This document shows, piece by piece, positions 23,021 through 33,070 of a DNA stretch of 36,801 nt. The notes beneath the pieces were generated by a model. That model searched no databases, was not told the origin of the DNA, and saw nothing but the letters and a program-made list of their open reading frames with translations. The DNA is from Fonticula alba (lineage: Eukaryota > Opisthokonta > Rotosphaerida > Fonticulaceae): positions 504,122 to 540,922 of the forward strand of contig NW_009242984.1 of the NCBI RefSeq assembly GCF_000388065.1. Reading direction: 5' to 3'. Numbering within the stretch: position 1 is the first letter of the stretch; every line of letters starts with the position of its first letter. The position numbers and the translations under genes were made by a program.

Positions 23021-24122
23021 AGCTCGAGTGCCAGGGCAGCAAAAGGGGGCGGGAAGGAGACGGGGCGGTGGGGTGAGGCGAGTGCAGGCGGGCGGTGCCT
23101 CGAGCAGCAGCGGGCCTGCCGGCGGGTGGGTGTCTCTTGGCCGGGATCCCCCCAGGGTCGACTTGCCGGATCGGAGGCGGGGGAGACGCCGGCATCCGAT
23201 GGGGCCCGGGCCGAGACGGCATACCAGCGCCGCAGCACCAGCGACATAATTTGTCGAGGGGGGCGGGGGGCAGGAGGCAGGGCGGGGCGAGGCACCGTGG
23301 TCAAAACACATCTGGTCGCGTGTGCTTCGATCGCCGAGACATGGCACGATCGGGGATGTTCCCCCCCCCCCCTCCCCTTCCCGGCCCGGGTGTCTCCCCC
23401 CTCGGGGCCGGGGGTGACGTATACTGGCGGGGATTGCCGATCTTGTCCGTGGTGCCCGGGGGAGAGGGGCCATGTCGCGCGGCAGCGTGATGTGCTCTTC
23501 CCGGGGGGATTGGGTATCGGACCAGAGGCGCGCCGGGCAGCGAGGCAGATGCATGGGTCGCCCCGGGGCAGGCCGAGTGGACAGGGTGGCGGGAGGTAAT
23601 TACAATGGTGGCCCGGGTCGGGCTCGGTGCATGTGCATGTGTGTATGTGGCGCTTAACAGATGCCGGTGGCTGGTGCCCGGCGTGGGCGTGTCCGGCAAG
23701 ACTCGGGCCAGGCCCTTTTCGGGACCGGGGCCGGCGCCGGGGGGGGGGGGGGGTCAAGACGGGCCGAGGGGCGAAATCAGGAACGCGGGACGCGATGCGG
23801 CGCAACTTGCCCGGCGCCAAGAACCTCGACACCCATGGATTGCGATCTCGGCGCATCGTCTTGCCCTTGGGTCGCGCGTCACCCCCCCCCCTTCCGATCG
23901 TCTCGCTCGGCCCAGACGGCCTTGGTCATGTTGGAGGAGGAAAAAAGTCCGAGCGGCGGGAGGGGGGGAACAAACGGCCCGGCGCAGGGGCGGGGGGGAG
24001 GGGGACTTCGTAGGTGTATCCCACCGAGCGGACGTATTTGGGCAACAGCAGAACACCCGTGGTTGCCGACCGCCACCGGGCACAGCCCGCCAAGGTGTCT
24101 CCCCTTCTCCCCCTGCCGCTCC

Positions 24123-24123
<1 letters not shown>

Positions 24124-24169
<46 letters not shown>

Positions 24170-24186
24170 GCGCGCGCGCGCGCACA
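24124..24186 (+). repeat. Compound (CA)n(CG)n tract
   Basis: About 62 nt alternate purine and pyrimidine without a break, first CA then CG, the mirror arrangement of the tract in myosin intron 5. It lies in the divergent promoter region. Confidence 0.9.
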
Positions 24187-24631
24187 TAACCATAAATAAA
24201 TCTGCCGGCAGCACTTTGTCGGCTCGCCCCGGGGAATAATGTGGGGGAGGTCGGTGTGGTTGTGGGCGAGGAGGAGGTTGCTGTCGTGGCGTGTGATGTG
24301 GGAATGGTATTGCCAAATAGGGCGTGACTTCCTGGTGCCAACGATGCTTGTCATTCGTTGGGACTGATCGGCATGAAGCCGCATTGGCCGCCTTTCCCTG
24401 CGCCAAGAAGAGGGAGGCCATGTCCCTGGGGCCCTCTCGTCTGCCGCGTCCGGGAGCATGCCCGTCCAGGGGTGGAAAGCAGCACACCAGCCTTTTGTGC
24501 GAGATTGCCAGAGGCGGCATCCCGAGCACGTTGTATCCCTCTCCTTCTCCCTCCCTCTCTTTCTCCCCCTCCCCCAGACCGCCCTCCCTTTTTCACGAGC
24601 CAGCCCAGCTCCAAGAGCCTAAGTTGCATCG

Positions 24632-24663
24632 ACACGCACGCACGCACGCACGCACGCACGCAC
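24632..24663 (+). repeat. CACG tetranucleotide repeat
   Basis: About eight tandem CACG/ACGC units lie 45 bases upstream of the start codon of HTH-array gene A, probably in its 5' leader. Confidence 0.85.
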
Positions 24664-24708
24664 ATCCACTCGCCCAACTTGATCGCCTGCTTTTAGCCAT
24701 ACGCCGAG

Positions 24709-26073
24709 ATGTTCGCACGCCTGGGGCCACTGGTCCTCCGGCGCCGGCCTGCATCTCGGTCGCTGGCGATGCTGGCCGCGTCGCGATCGGCGCCGCCGTC
24801 ACCGACGGGCCCCCCATCGAGCACCGGCCCCTTGGCAGCCCCGCAGCAGCCGGCACCGAGTCCGAGCAGCCGGTCCCCCGCGCCACGGCCAGGATGCCTG
24901 CCGGGGGGCAAGCGCTTGCCGGCGTCCGTGTGGCTTATCCAACTCCCGGAAGTCCCCCTGACGCCGGGCGAGCTCTACTGCCGGGACATCGAGGCCGGGC
25001 GAAAGCCCCTTCCGAAGGGCTTTGACTCGGTCAATTGCCTGCGGCTGCTGCTGCGGCTGTTGGGCTTGCAGATGCAGGCGTGCACCATGATGATGCTCGG
25101 CCGGCTGATGGGGTTCGACCAGAACACCATCCAGGTGCTGAGCCGGGAATATATCCTGCAGGGGCTGGCGATCCCGCCGCCGGGGCGCAAGACGGCCCCG
25201 CGCGCCGTACGCACGGTCCAATTCTCGGAGGAGGCCCTGGCCGAAGTGGAAGACCTGATGACCCGCGACCCGCCGGTGCCGGTGAAGGTGATCGGGTATC
25301 TGCTGGGGTTACCCCACCCGATCTTGTATCGCGGCATTGAGACCATGCTGCCGGATTTGATGCCGCCGGTGGAAGATCGGGGGCCCTGCCTGTGGCGCCT
25401 GCTGATGCTGGCTTCCGTGCGCCCGCCGATGCACCTCCGGCAGATGGCGACGCTGCTGTCCGTCTCGCAGAGGGCCATCCACCGTGCGGTCGACATTTCG
25501 GCCTTCATGCCGACCTTGCAGATCGACAAGCCCTCGGCCTCGCAGTGGCGGCGGCTCCGGGAACTCCTGGCCCAGGAGGACCCGGTGCTCTCCCTGGCGG
25601 AGATCGCCGACCAAACCAACATCAACATCCGGACCCTGATGAGCTGGGGCCCATACATTGACCCCTCCTATGCGGCCCGGGCATGGGGGCAGCTGGACCA
25701 GATGCATCCATTGCGATCGGGCTCCTCGCCGGCCGGCATGGCACTTCACAGGGGCACCACGGGCCAGACCCTGAGGGCCTTTCAAATTCGCTGGTATCGC
25801 CAGCTTTATCTGTTTGCCAAGCCGCCGGGCGCATCGAACGCCGGCTTGAAGTCGCACAATCGGCCACGCCAGCTGGCGACGATCACCATGGGGGACTATC
25901 TCGACCGGTGTTGTCCCCTGCCGCTGGAGGCCATGGTGTCCATGGCGGCCGATGAGGGGGCCGACGCGGCGCCCCGCTTGGGCCCCGGCGACGATGTGCA
26001 CTCCGAATCCCTCGCCCGGGACGACGCCCAAGACGGCGGGGGGGCTGCTGGCGCCGGCGTCGGGCCCGCCACG

Positions 26074-26106
<33 letters not shown>

Positions 26107-26829
26107 ACCACCGCCACCAGCGACCATGGCAACTGGTCGTCGGAGGACGAGCGGCTGCTGTGTCTCCTGTCTCTGCGGCCGGCCTTGTCGATCTTCGAGA
26201 TATCGGTGCAGATGTCGGTCCCGAAGCACACCCTGCAGGAGCGCATCCGTCGGTTGAAGATTGACGAGGGCCTCCGGTCGAATGCCCCCTACATGCGCTT
26301 GACCGCCAGGGGGATCGCCGACTTCCGCCAGCTGGCCCTGGAGGCGGATCCCTCGAAGGCCGGGCATACGCGACGCTCGGTGCGGGACATTGCCCGGAAG
26401 TTGGGCCGCTCGCCGGATGAGGTGTTCTCCGCGCTGCACCGGTACTGTCCGGAGTACTTTTTCCTGGGGCTTCCGCCGGAGCTCGCGTCCGGCCCGGCGG
26501 GCATGTATGTCCCGGAGGAAAAACTGCAGCCCCTGCTGGCGGCGGTGGCGAACCAGTACCCGGTGCCGGTGTTGCACCAGGTGGCGGTGGATCTGGCCTG
26601 CTCCCTGCCCCAGGTGATCAACTCGCTGCGGGTCCATCTGCCGGACATGCCGCTGCCGCAGTACTCTCGGACCTTTTTGTATCGTCTCCCGGAGCTGGAG
26701 GCCTTCCTCAGCCAGGGGACCTGGCCATCACGGAGAAAGATGGCGGCGCATTTTGGCATCAGCCTGTACACACTCTCGCACGCCTTGCAGACCATCGGCT
26801 ATGTGCCCGCTCAAAAGTCGACTGTGTAG
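24709..26829 (+). CDS. Multi-helix-turn-helix array protein A
   Basis: A single exon of 706 aa. I do not recognise a named family. The protein repeats a pattern of hydrophobic helix, short turn, then a helix-turn-helix core with the consensus IAxxLxxSxxxVxxAL. Examples are MATLLSVSQRAIHRAVD (about 246-262), AEIADQTNINIRTLMSW (297-313), FEISVQMSVPKHTLQERI (496-513), RDIARKLGRSPDEVFSAL (559-576), HQVAVDLACSLPQVINSL (623-640) and KMAAHFGISLYTLSHAL (677-693). Two weaker modules lie near 121-150 and 180-215. An Ala/Thr homopolymer (about 456-469) splits the array. The first 26 residues (MFARLGPLVLRRRPASRSLA...) are Arg-rich and lack acids, like a mitochondrial presequence. DNA or RNA binding is inferred from the modules. 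The paralogue lies 1.1 kb downstream on the same strand. The stop lies just before adapter sequence, but is repeated identically in the duplicate copy. Confidence 0.82.
26065..26121 (+). repeat. GCC/ACC triplet repeat coding Ala-Thr run
   Basis: Tandem GCC then ACC codons encode nine or so Ala followed by Thr inside HTH-array protein A. It marks a flexible linker between the first and second halves of the array and is absent from the paralogue. Confidence 0.8.
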
Positions 26830-26830
26830 A
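26691..26830 (+). repeat. 140-bp duplicated segment, copy 1
   Basis: This segment, coding the last HTH module and stop of gene A, recurs without change at 26851-26990. The spacer between the copies is adapter sequence, so this is an assembly or library artefact and not a biological duplication. Confidence 0.93.
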
Positions 26831-26850
26831 AGATCGGAAGAGCACACGTC
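26831..26850 (+). other. Illumina adapter sequence left in the assembly
   Basis: The 20 bases start AGATCGGAAGAGC and continue as the standard TruSeq read-through adapter. They sit exactly between two identical 140-bp copies. Translation gives the well-known contaminant peptide RSEEHTSEL. Confidence 0.96.
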
Positions 26851-26990
26851 GGAGCTGGAGGCCTTCCTCAGCCAGGGGACCTGGCCATCACGGAGAAAGA
26901 TGGCGGCGCATTTTGGCATCAGCCTGTACACACTCTCGCACGCCTTGCAGACCATCGGCTATGTGCCCGCTCAAAAGTCGACTGTGTAGA
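26851..26990 (+). repeat. 140-bp duplicated segment, copy 2
   Basis: An identical second copy of 26691-26830. It continues into the unique downstream sequence TGTGTCTGCTGGGG, so the true locus most likely has one copy followed by this flank. Confidence 0.93.
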
Positions 26991-27917
26991 TGTGTCTGCT
27001 GGGGAAAGAGAGCGAGTGGGCGAGAGCCTCGCGGGTGTTTGGTGTTTCGCCGCCGGCGCGGTGCGCTGGCCTAGAGGGAGACCCGGGCCCTGTACTTCGC
27101 GACAATTGAGAAAGGCTCCTCGCTGCTGTGTGTGTCTTCCTGTGTATGTGTGTGTGTGTGCGCGCGCGATCTGAGCTTGCATGCCGGGTGGGGAGGGGGG
27201 GCGGGGGGGGGGCTGTTCGTCAGACACAATGGTGCCTTCAGGACGCCATCGGTCCGGGAGCCGTTGCTGACAGGCGGGTGCCGGCGACGGGGGCCGAGCG
27301 TGCAGTGCGCCTACCTGGCGGTGAGGTGCACACAAGAGTGGCTGGTCCTCCGGGCATCCGGGGATGGAGGGAGGGGGTGCATGAAAGTGCCTCGTCCCCG
27401 GGGAGGGAGGAGGGGTCTAGACGCGTGGCGGCACGGCCTTCGGGGCCAATCGAGCAGGCAGCCGGCTCCCGAGCGCCGGGGGGGCTCGGGCGGCGGTGCC
27501 GTGTGTTTGGATTCGCACGTGCGTTGGCATCTCGAGGCACACGCCTGTGCATGGGGGTGAGATTTCCGGCCCATGCCATGCCAGGAGGGCGGGGCTGGGG
27601 GCGGCTCTCCGCGGCCCGGGGCCTCCTGGCATGGGGGGGCCGCGCCTTGCCCGGGGAAGGGGAACGGCCGGGGGATGGGGCCCGACCACGCGTTGAAAGG
27701 CACGTCCCACTTCCAGGATGGAAGCTGACATGCTGGCCATGCTAGATCGACTACTCGCTTCCCCTCCTCGCTCTTCGTCGCTCGCCCCCCCCCCCCCCCT
27801 TCCAACATCATATCCCTTCTGTGATTTTTTTCTCTCTCATCCCCCCCCCTCCTGGCCGGCGTCACACAGGCAGCCTCGTGTGACACTGGGACCACCTCCT
27901 CGGTGAAGCTGCTCCTG
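26991..27917. other. Intergenic between HTH-array genes A and B
   Basis: About 0.9 kb with a GT/CG-rich patch (27128-27170), C-runs (27786-27800, 27841-27849) and a possible acceptor TCACACAG at 27862-27869. The frame of gene B stays open from that acceptor to its ATG, so a spliced upstream exon could extend gene B. One candidate begins with the ATG at 27718, but no donor is convincing. Confidence 0.45.
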
Positions 27918-29972
27918 ATGCTCTTCGGCTTCAGGGCTGTCTTTTGTCGCACCATCGGGCTTTCGGTCAGATGGCAAGCAGCTGCTCGGTCGCTGCCGGG
28001 TTTCGTGCCGCGGAAGGCCGGCTCCCCATGGGCGCCTGCGGGCTGGAGTCGGCCGGCCGGGGCCGGTTGCCCTGTGCGCGAGGCATCCTCCACGGCGGTC
28101 GGGGCCCGAGACACGGGTGGAGATGACCGCCCATGTCCCGCCGGCGTTCATGGTGGGGACACCTATGTGGCCCTTTCGCCGGTGGTCGACCGTCGGCCGG
28201 CTGGATGCGCGGGGACGCGCCTGTGCCGGGACATCGAGGCCGGGCTGGCCACCATGCCGCGGGCATTCCAGGATGTTGAGGACTTTCGCCTCTTCCTGCG
28301 TCTTGCCGGGGTCCGGAATGTCTATCTGTCGACGACCAGCGAGGCATCCATCGGCCGACTGGTCGGGCTGGATGTCACCACCACGCGACACCTGTTGGAC
28401 CGGTATGGCAAGGACTATGGCATTATGCCGGGATCCTGTGCCTGGGAGGGAGATGTGATGCCGGAGCATGCGACCTTTAAGGATGCCATGTGCCTGGCTC
28501 GGCGGGACCCGCCGATATCGCGTCAGCTCCTCGCGCGACTGACAGGCATGTCCACTGCCCAGACGAGGAGGGTCCTGGAGCATCATTTGTCGAGGGAGGA
28601 GCTGGCAAGGTTCCACCAGCACAGGGTGTGCCTCGGGCGCTTGGGGAAACTCCTGACCGTGGTTCCTGCCCAGCCGCTGGCAATCATGGCCGAGCTGCTG
28701 TCATGCACCCCGGGGGAGGTGCGAGCCGCCCTGGCGGAGCACTTCCCATGGTTCGAGTTTGACGATCGGGAAAGGATGAACCTGAAAAGCATCTGCCTGA
28801 TTCGCCATGCGCTCGACACCGCGATGCTCGCGCCATTCTCGACCACTCCGCTGGTGGAAGACATGGCCAAGAAGACGGGCGTGACGCAGCGGAAAATCCA
28901 CCAACATGGCCCGGGGCTGTGTCCGAAGTATATCATCGCCCTGAATGGGCCCCTGTCATCCGGGCACTTGGCCCTGCTGCGCTCGGAAATGGCCTCGGGC
29001 GAGCTGACCCTGAGCAAGGCGGCCGGGATGCTGAATCTGCCCATTTGGATGACGCACTGGTACATCAGGTACTACTTCCGGAATGCCCACATTCCGAGAT
29101 CGGCGAGCCAGCCGATGACGCCGGCCTCGCCGAGCCAGGCCAGTCCCAGCCTCACCCTGGTGGAGTATTTGGATAGAACCCTGCCCGGTCCGAGCGTGTG
29201 GCTGGAGACGCAACAGGCCCTGCATTTGGGGGAGCAACCATCCGCGGGTCATTCGCTGGAGCAGCTGCTTGTCGAGGAGCTGCTGGGCGTCCTTGCGCTG
29301 AGGCCGCCACTGTCGAAGCCGGAGATGGCCATGCAGCTGGGGCGACCCCGGAGGGAGCTCCGAGCCGACTTTCCGGCAATGCGGGCAAAGGGGCTGTGGC
29401 AGAACTGCCGCCTGGATCTGGAGTTGCCGGTGGAGGACATTTTGCACCTTCGGAGCCTCGGGGAGCAGGTGCACCCGGCCGGCGGGCGCATGCGCTTCAC
29501 GGTGCGCGAGATTGCACGGCGGCTGGGTCGCCATCCGGACTTGGTGTTCTCGATGCTTCACCGGTATTGCCCGGAGTACTTCTTCCTTGCCCTGCCACCG
29601 GGGTCGGGCTCTGGCCCGGGGGGGATGTATGTGCCGGAGGGCAAGCTTAATGCCCTGCTGGTGGCGGTGTCAAACCGGTATCCCCCGCCGCTGCTGCACC
29701 AGGTGGCCGTGGATTTGGGCTGCACCCTGCCGCAGGTGATAAATTCCATCCGGAGGCAGAATGTCCATGCGGATGCTCGGCTGGAGGCGCCGCTTTATGC
29801 GCGGCATCCGGCTGGACGCTATTTCGAGGTGGCCACCATCGCGGCCACATGCCACTCTCCGCTGAGGCATGCGGCCAGCCTGGTGCTGGGGTCTTCGACT
29901 TCGACGATCAAGGCACTTGATTTTTTCCTGGAGAATAGACAATACTCGCCGCCCGGTGGTGCCTCCACATGA
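27918..29972 (+). CDS. Multi-helix-turn-helix array protein B (paralogue of A)
   Basis: A single exon of 684 aa from the first ATG in a frame that is already open upstream. It aligns with protein A along its length. CRDIEAG (about 103-109) and the following helices match A at 91-97. HRYCPEYFF (548-556), GGMYVPEGKL (568-577) and LHQVAVDLGCTLPQVINSIR (593-612) match A almost residue for residue. HTH-like modules are visible near 127-165, 190-222, 240-275, 355-392, 450-490, 525-552, 590-612 and 640-673. The Ala/Thr linker of A is missing, and the last module is diverged. The N-terminus (MLFGFRAVFCRTIGLSVRWQ) is basic and hydrophobic, compatible with mitochondrial targeting. The function is unknown; nucleic-acid binding is an inference. 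Clear divergence with conserved cores indicates an old tandem duplication and selection on both copies. Confidence 0.8.
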   Translation: MLFGFRAVFCRTIGLSVRWQAAARSLPGFVPRKAGSPWAPAGWSRPAGAGCPVREASSTAVGARDTGGDDRPCPAGVHGGDTYVALSPVVDRRPAGCAGTRLCRDIEAGLATMPRAFQDVEDFRLFLRLAGVRNVYLSTTSEASIGRLVGLDVTTTRHLLDRYGKDYGIMPGSCAWEGDVMPEHATFKDAMCLARRDPPISRQLLARLTGMSTAQTRRVLEHHLSREELARFHQHRVCLGRLGKLLTVVPAQPLAIMAELLSCTPGEVRAALAEHFPWFEFDDRERMNLKSICLIRHALDTAMLAPFSTTPLVEDMAKKTGVTQRKIHQHGPGLCPKYIIALNGPLSSGHLALLRSEMASGELTLSKAAGMLNLPIWMTHWYIRYYFRNAHIPRSASQPMTPASPSQASPSLTLVEYLDRTLPGPSVWLETQQALHLGEQPSAGHSLEQLLVEELLGVLALRPPLSKPEMAMQLGRPRRELRADFPAMRAKGLWQNCRLDLELPVEDILHLRSLGEQVHPAGGRMRFTVREIARRLGRHPDLVFSMLHRYCPEYFFLALPPGSGSGPGGMYVPEGKLNALLVAVSNRYPPPLLHQVAVDLGCTLPQVINSIRRQNVHADARLEAPLYARHPAGRYFEVATIAATCHSPLRHAASLVLGSSTSTIKALDFFLENRQYSPPGGAST

Positions 29973-30053
29973 GGAACGGGCGTGTATCTCCTTGTCTTGG
30001 ATCCATGTGGGTGCATGAGTGTGGGGTGTCTCCGCGCGGGGTGCGCGGGGGGT

Positions 30054-30092
<39 letters not shown>
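30054..30092 (+). repeat. Long G homopolymer
   Basis: Nearly 40 consecutive G, just downstream of gene B. Length is probably unreliable in short-read data. Confidence 0.8.
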
Positions 30093-30093
<1 letters not shown>

Positions 30094-32981
30094 ACCGGAC
30101 AGGGGTGGCGAGGGTCGAGGGCATGTCCGGGGAGTTGTCATGGCCGTCGTGGCGGATAGGGCATAGCACGCAAACCAGGGGGCAGGGCAACGCGGCACGC
30201 GGGAGGCACGGCCGAATCGGGGGGCGGGAGTGGCTCCTGGGGAGATGGCCGCCCGGCGGGGGGTGGGGGGGGCTTGAGGCGTGGCTTCGTCGCGAGCATG
30301 GGAACTGAAGGCGAGGGCAGGGGAAGGTCCCCTCCCGGGTACATCTCCCCGGTCCCGGGGGTGGGGGAGGGGCGAGCAGCAAGTCGATTGCCTTGCAATG
30401 GACCGCCGCTCCCTCGGATGGCTGAGCCCTCGGCCCCTCGCGGTGCCGTCCGACATCGACCCAGTGCTTGGCCATGGATGCGTCTTCCTTTCGTGACACC
30501 GGCACCCTGGCTCCGGCTATTTGCGGAAGGACCCGGATTCGCACCTCTCGCCCATGGGGTTTTTTTCGTGTCATTTGTGCCTCTCCCTCGCGGGAAAGGA
30601 GACCCCATTGTGGCCACGGATCGGGACACAGGCGCCGAGATTGCCCGCTGACTGTGAGAAGGCGGCTGCGGCCTGCTGCGGCGCTGGGGGGTAGTGCGGT
30701 TCCCCTGTGCCTGCCGCTGATTGCTTCGGGTGGGACATCACTCCCGCTACGATGCTGAGCCGCGGCCGGGGAGAGGCAGGCTCTGGTGCGACAGTGGGCG
30801 AACGGGGGGGGGGGGGGCTGCGTGGGTTGTAGAGGGCCTCGGTCGGGACGAGGCAGCCGACGACGGCCCCTAGCCGGGGAGATTCATCTTGGTGCTGGCC
30901 ACCGGCGAATGATGCTGTGTCCAGCCGGGAGGGGGCGGAGGAAGGAGCGGGCGGGAAGGGTCACCCAGGTAGTCGGGCACCATTGGTCGGCGCCCGGAAA
31001 TGGGCCAGGACGTCGGCGAAGGGGCTGTCGCGGGGAGAGGCAGGGGAGATGGCCGGTGCCCGGGCGATGGGGCAGCTCCGCATGTCTTGCGCCAGGGTGC
31101 TCCCCCGAGCATCCGGCGGTCGAGGACTCGGTGACACAGCCCGGGCGAGATCCCCCCACACGAGGGTGCGCCTTTCCCTGGCTGGCGCGTCTCACGTCGG
31201 GGCAAGTGTCATTTCCATTGAAAGAGCACCTCCTCGAGGCGGGGGTGCCCATTGCCAGACAGCGTCCAAGATGGGCCCGGCCGGGGGCGACACACGCCGG
31301 TGTCGTGGGCGTCCACCTACCGAGGGCGGGATGAGACATCCATTCGACTGTCGGCGGCTTTGGTGCCAGATGAGGGGGACAAAAAATGTGCCCGCCCACG
31401 GGTGTGTCCTTTGGTGTCCTGGATGCCAGTCGCAAAGCAGAAGAGGCTACGGGCCATGTTGGCCGACTGGACACGCGTAGTGACACCACGGCCCGGGGAG
31501 GCGTGTGCCCGGGCCGGAGGCATGCCTGGCAATCCACCCAAAGCCAACAGCTCGATGTGGAGGACATCGCCCAAATCCGTTGGGCGAGCTGCCGCGGGAA
31601 CAGGTGGGCTGATTGTGCACTCGGTGGCAAGGGCGTTGCCTAGACGTGGGCAACATGGCCCGGCGTGCGGGATGGCGGAGAGCATGACCCGGGTGGCACA
31701 CCATGTGGGTGCCACGAGCCGGGATGGCTGCTGCTCTTGAGAAAGCCGGCACCGGCGCGGCGGCTGGATCCGCCCAAGCGTGTCGGGCGAGTGACGTTGG
31801 GCAAGTGCACCGGGCGCTTCTGGTTGGCGGAGTCGCTGGAACAGGGGCAGCCCAAGGGTGAGGGATGGGGGCGCGATCGAACACCGGAGCGCCTGGCGAT
31901 CGCCGGTGCGCGCCCGATTGACCTGGCGCAACACGACTCTGGGACGGGGGTCGGCCCGTGGCTTTGGGGGCCGGCCTTTGGCCAGGGTCCGGAGGGCCAG
32001 TGACAGCGTCGGGCCGGCCGATACCGGCGATCGCTGAGGCGGGCCGCTGTCTCTCCCGATGGCGAGATTCTCCTCTGGCGGTGCCGGGGCAGGCAGGTGG
32101 TCCTAAGCGGTCGAGGGCGTGCGGCCCACGGCGGGGGGAGATAATTGGCGATGTGGGCTGGCGTCCGGGCGTTCACGCTGCCATGCTGCAGGGGCATTGC
32201 CTGGGGTGCCTCCCTCGGACCCTGGAGGCGGGGCTCGGCGACAGGAGGAAGGAGGTGTCGGCGGACCAGCCCGGGTGCGCGGCCGAGGGCGGCGGATGGC
32301 CGGGCGAGGCTGTGTTGTGTCGACGCGCATGTGCGCCTTGGTGCGAGTGGCGCAGCCCAATGTATCGGGCGTTGCACGCTGCTTTGGCGATTCGAACAGG
32401 AGCAGCTCCCGGCCACGAGGTGTGGCATCTCAGGAAGCGGAGTCAGCAGGCTGTTTGGCTGTGAAAATGGCCCCCTCCCCGGACGATGTCGAGCGAGGCT
32501 GCTCCGGGGGATGGGCGAAAATCCGCTAAATCCAGGGGAGAGCACAAGTTTCCACATGGCGGGGGGGGGTGCATCTTCGGCCGATCGTTTCTCCAAGCAA
32601 GGGTCACACAAGGCGAGACCGGGCGGCTGGCAGGAAGGAGGAGAAGGGGGGACATGGAGTAAGCGGGCCCACGTCGATGGTACTGTCGCAAAGGAAGAAC
32701 GGCCACCATTTATTGAGTGTGGTGGCAAAAAGCACATGCCAATGTAGATGCCCTGGCTGCTCGATTTTCGATGTACTTCCTCGCGAGTGGGGGGCAAGGG
32801 AGAAAGGGGGTGTTTAAATGTTCATAAACATACACGGATGTTTTCTGTTTTTCGGGGAGTTTGGTGCGCGGCAACTGCGTGTACTTGGTCCACCCCGCTC
32901 CGTTTGTCCCCCCCCCCCCGGCCGAGGCGCATGAATGTTTTCCCGATCCACGCGGTCCCTGCCTGTCCTCTTCTTTTTTTT

Positions 32982-33070
32982 CTTCTTTCTCCCCCTCTCT
33001 TCTTCTTTTCTCTTCTTTCTCCCCCTCTCTTCTTCTTTTCTCTTCTTTCTCCCCCTCTCCTCTTTTTGAT
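32982..33070 (+). repeat. 30-nt tandem pyrimidine repeat, about three copies
   Basis: The unit begins CTTCTTTCTCCCCCTCTC and recurs at 32982, 33012 and 33042. It is followed by three spaced copies of a TTTTGATCCTTCTCCCTC-like block at about 33063, 33098 and 33156 (the middle copy has lost the G). The whole is pure or nearly pure pyrimidine on the plus strand. Confidence 0.85.

Larger units (their letters stand above)
23021..24708. other. Divergent intergenic region between the receptor and HTH-array gene A
   Basis: This 1.7 kb separates two head-to-head genes and should carry both promoters. It contains a C-run (23360-23370), a G-run (23739-23752), a long CA/CG tract, an AT-richer patch with ATAACCATAAATAAATC (24185-24202), and a CACG tetranucleotide repeat close to the plus-strand start. 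Short frames such as one at about 23795 show no recognisable product. Confidence 0.5.

Noticed and set aside
23793-24012. Small plus-strand frame MRRNLPGAKNLDTHGLRS
   Set aside because: It runs into a Pro-rich and then Gly-rich shadow, with no splice partner or known product.
26753-26989. Short frame carrying RSEEHTSEL
   Set aside because: It reads through adapter sequence between duplicated copies and is an artefact.
30510-30620. Possible tRNA-like T arm (GGTGCGAATCC on the minus strand)
   Set aside because: No D arm or anticodon arm can be folded at the right distances.
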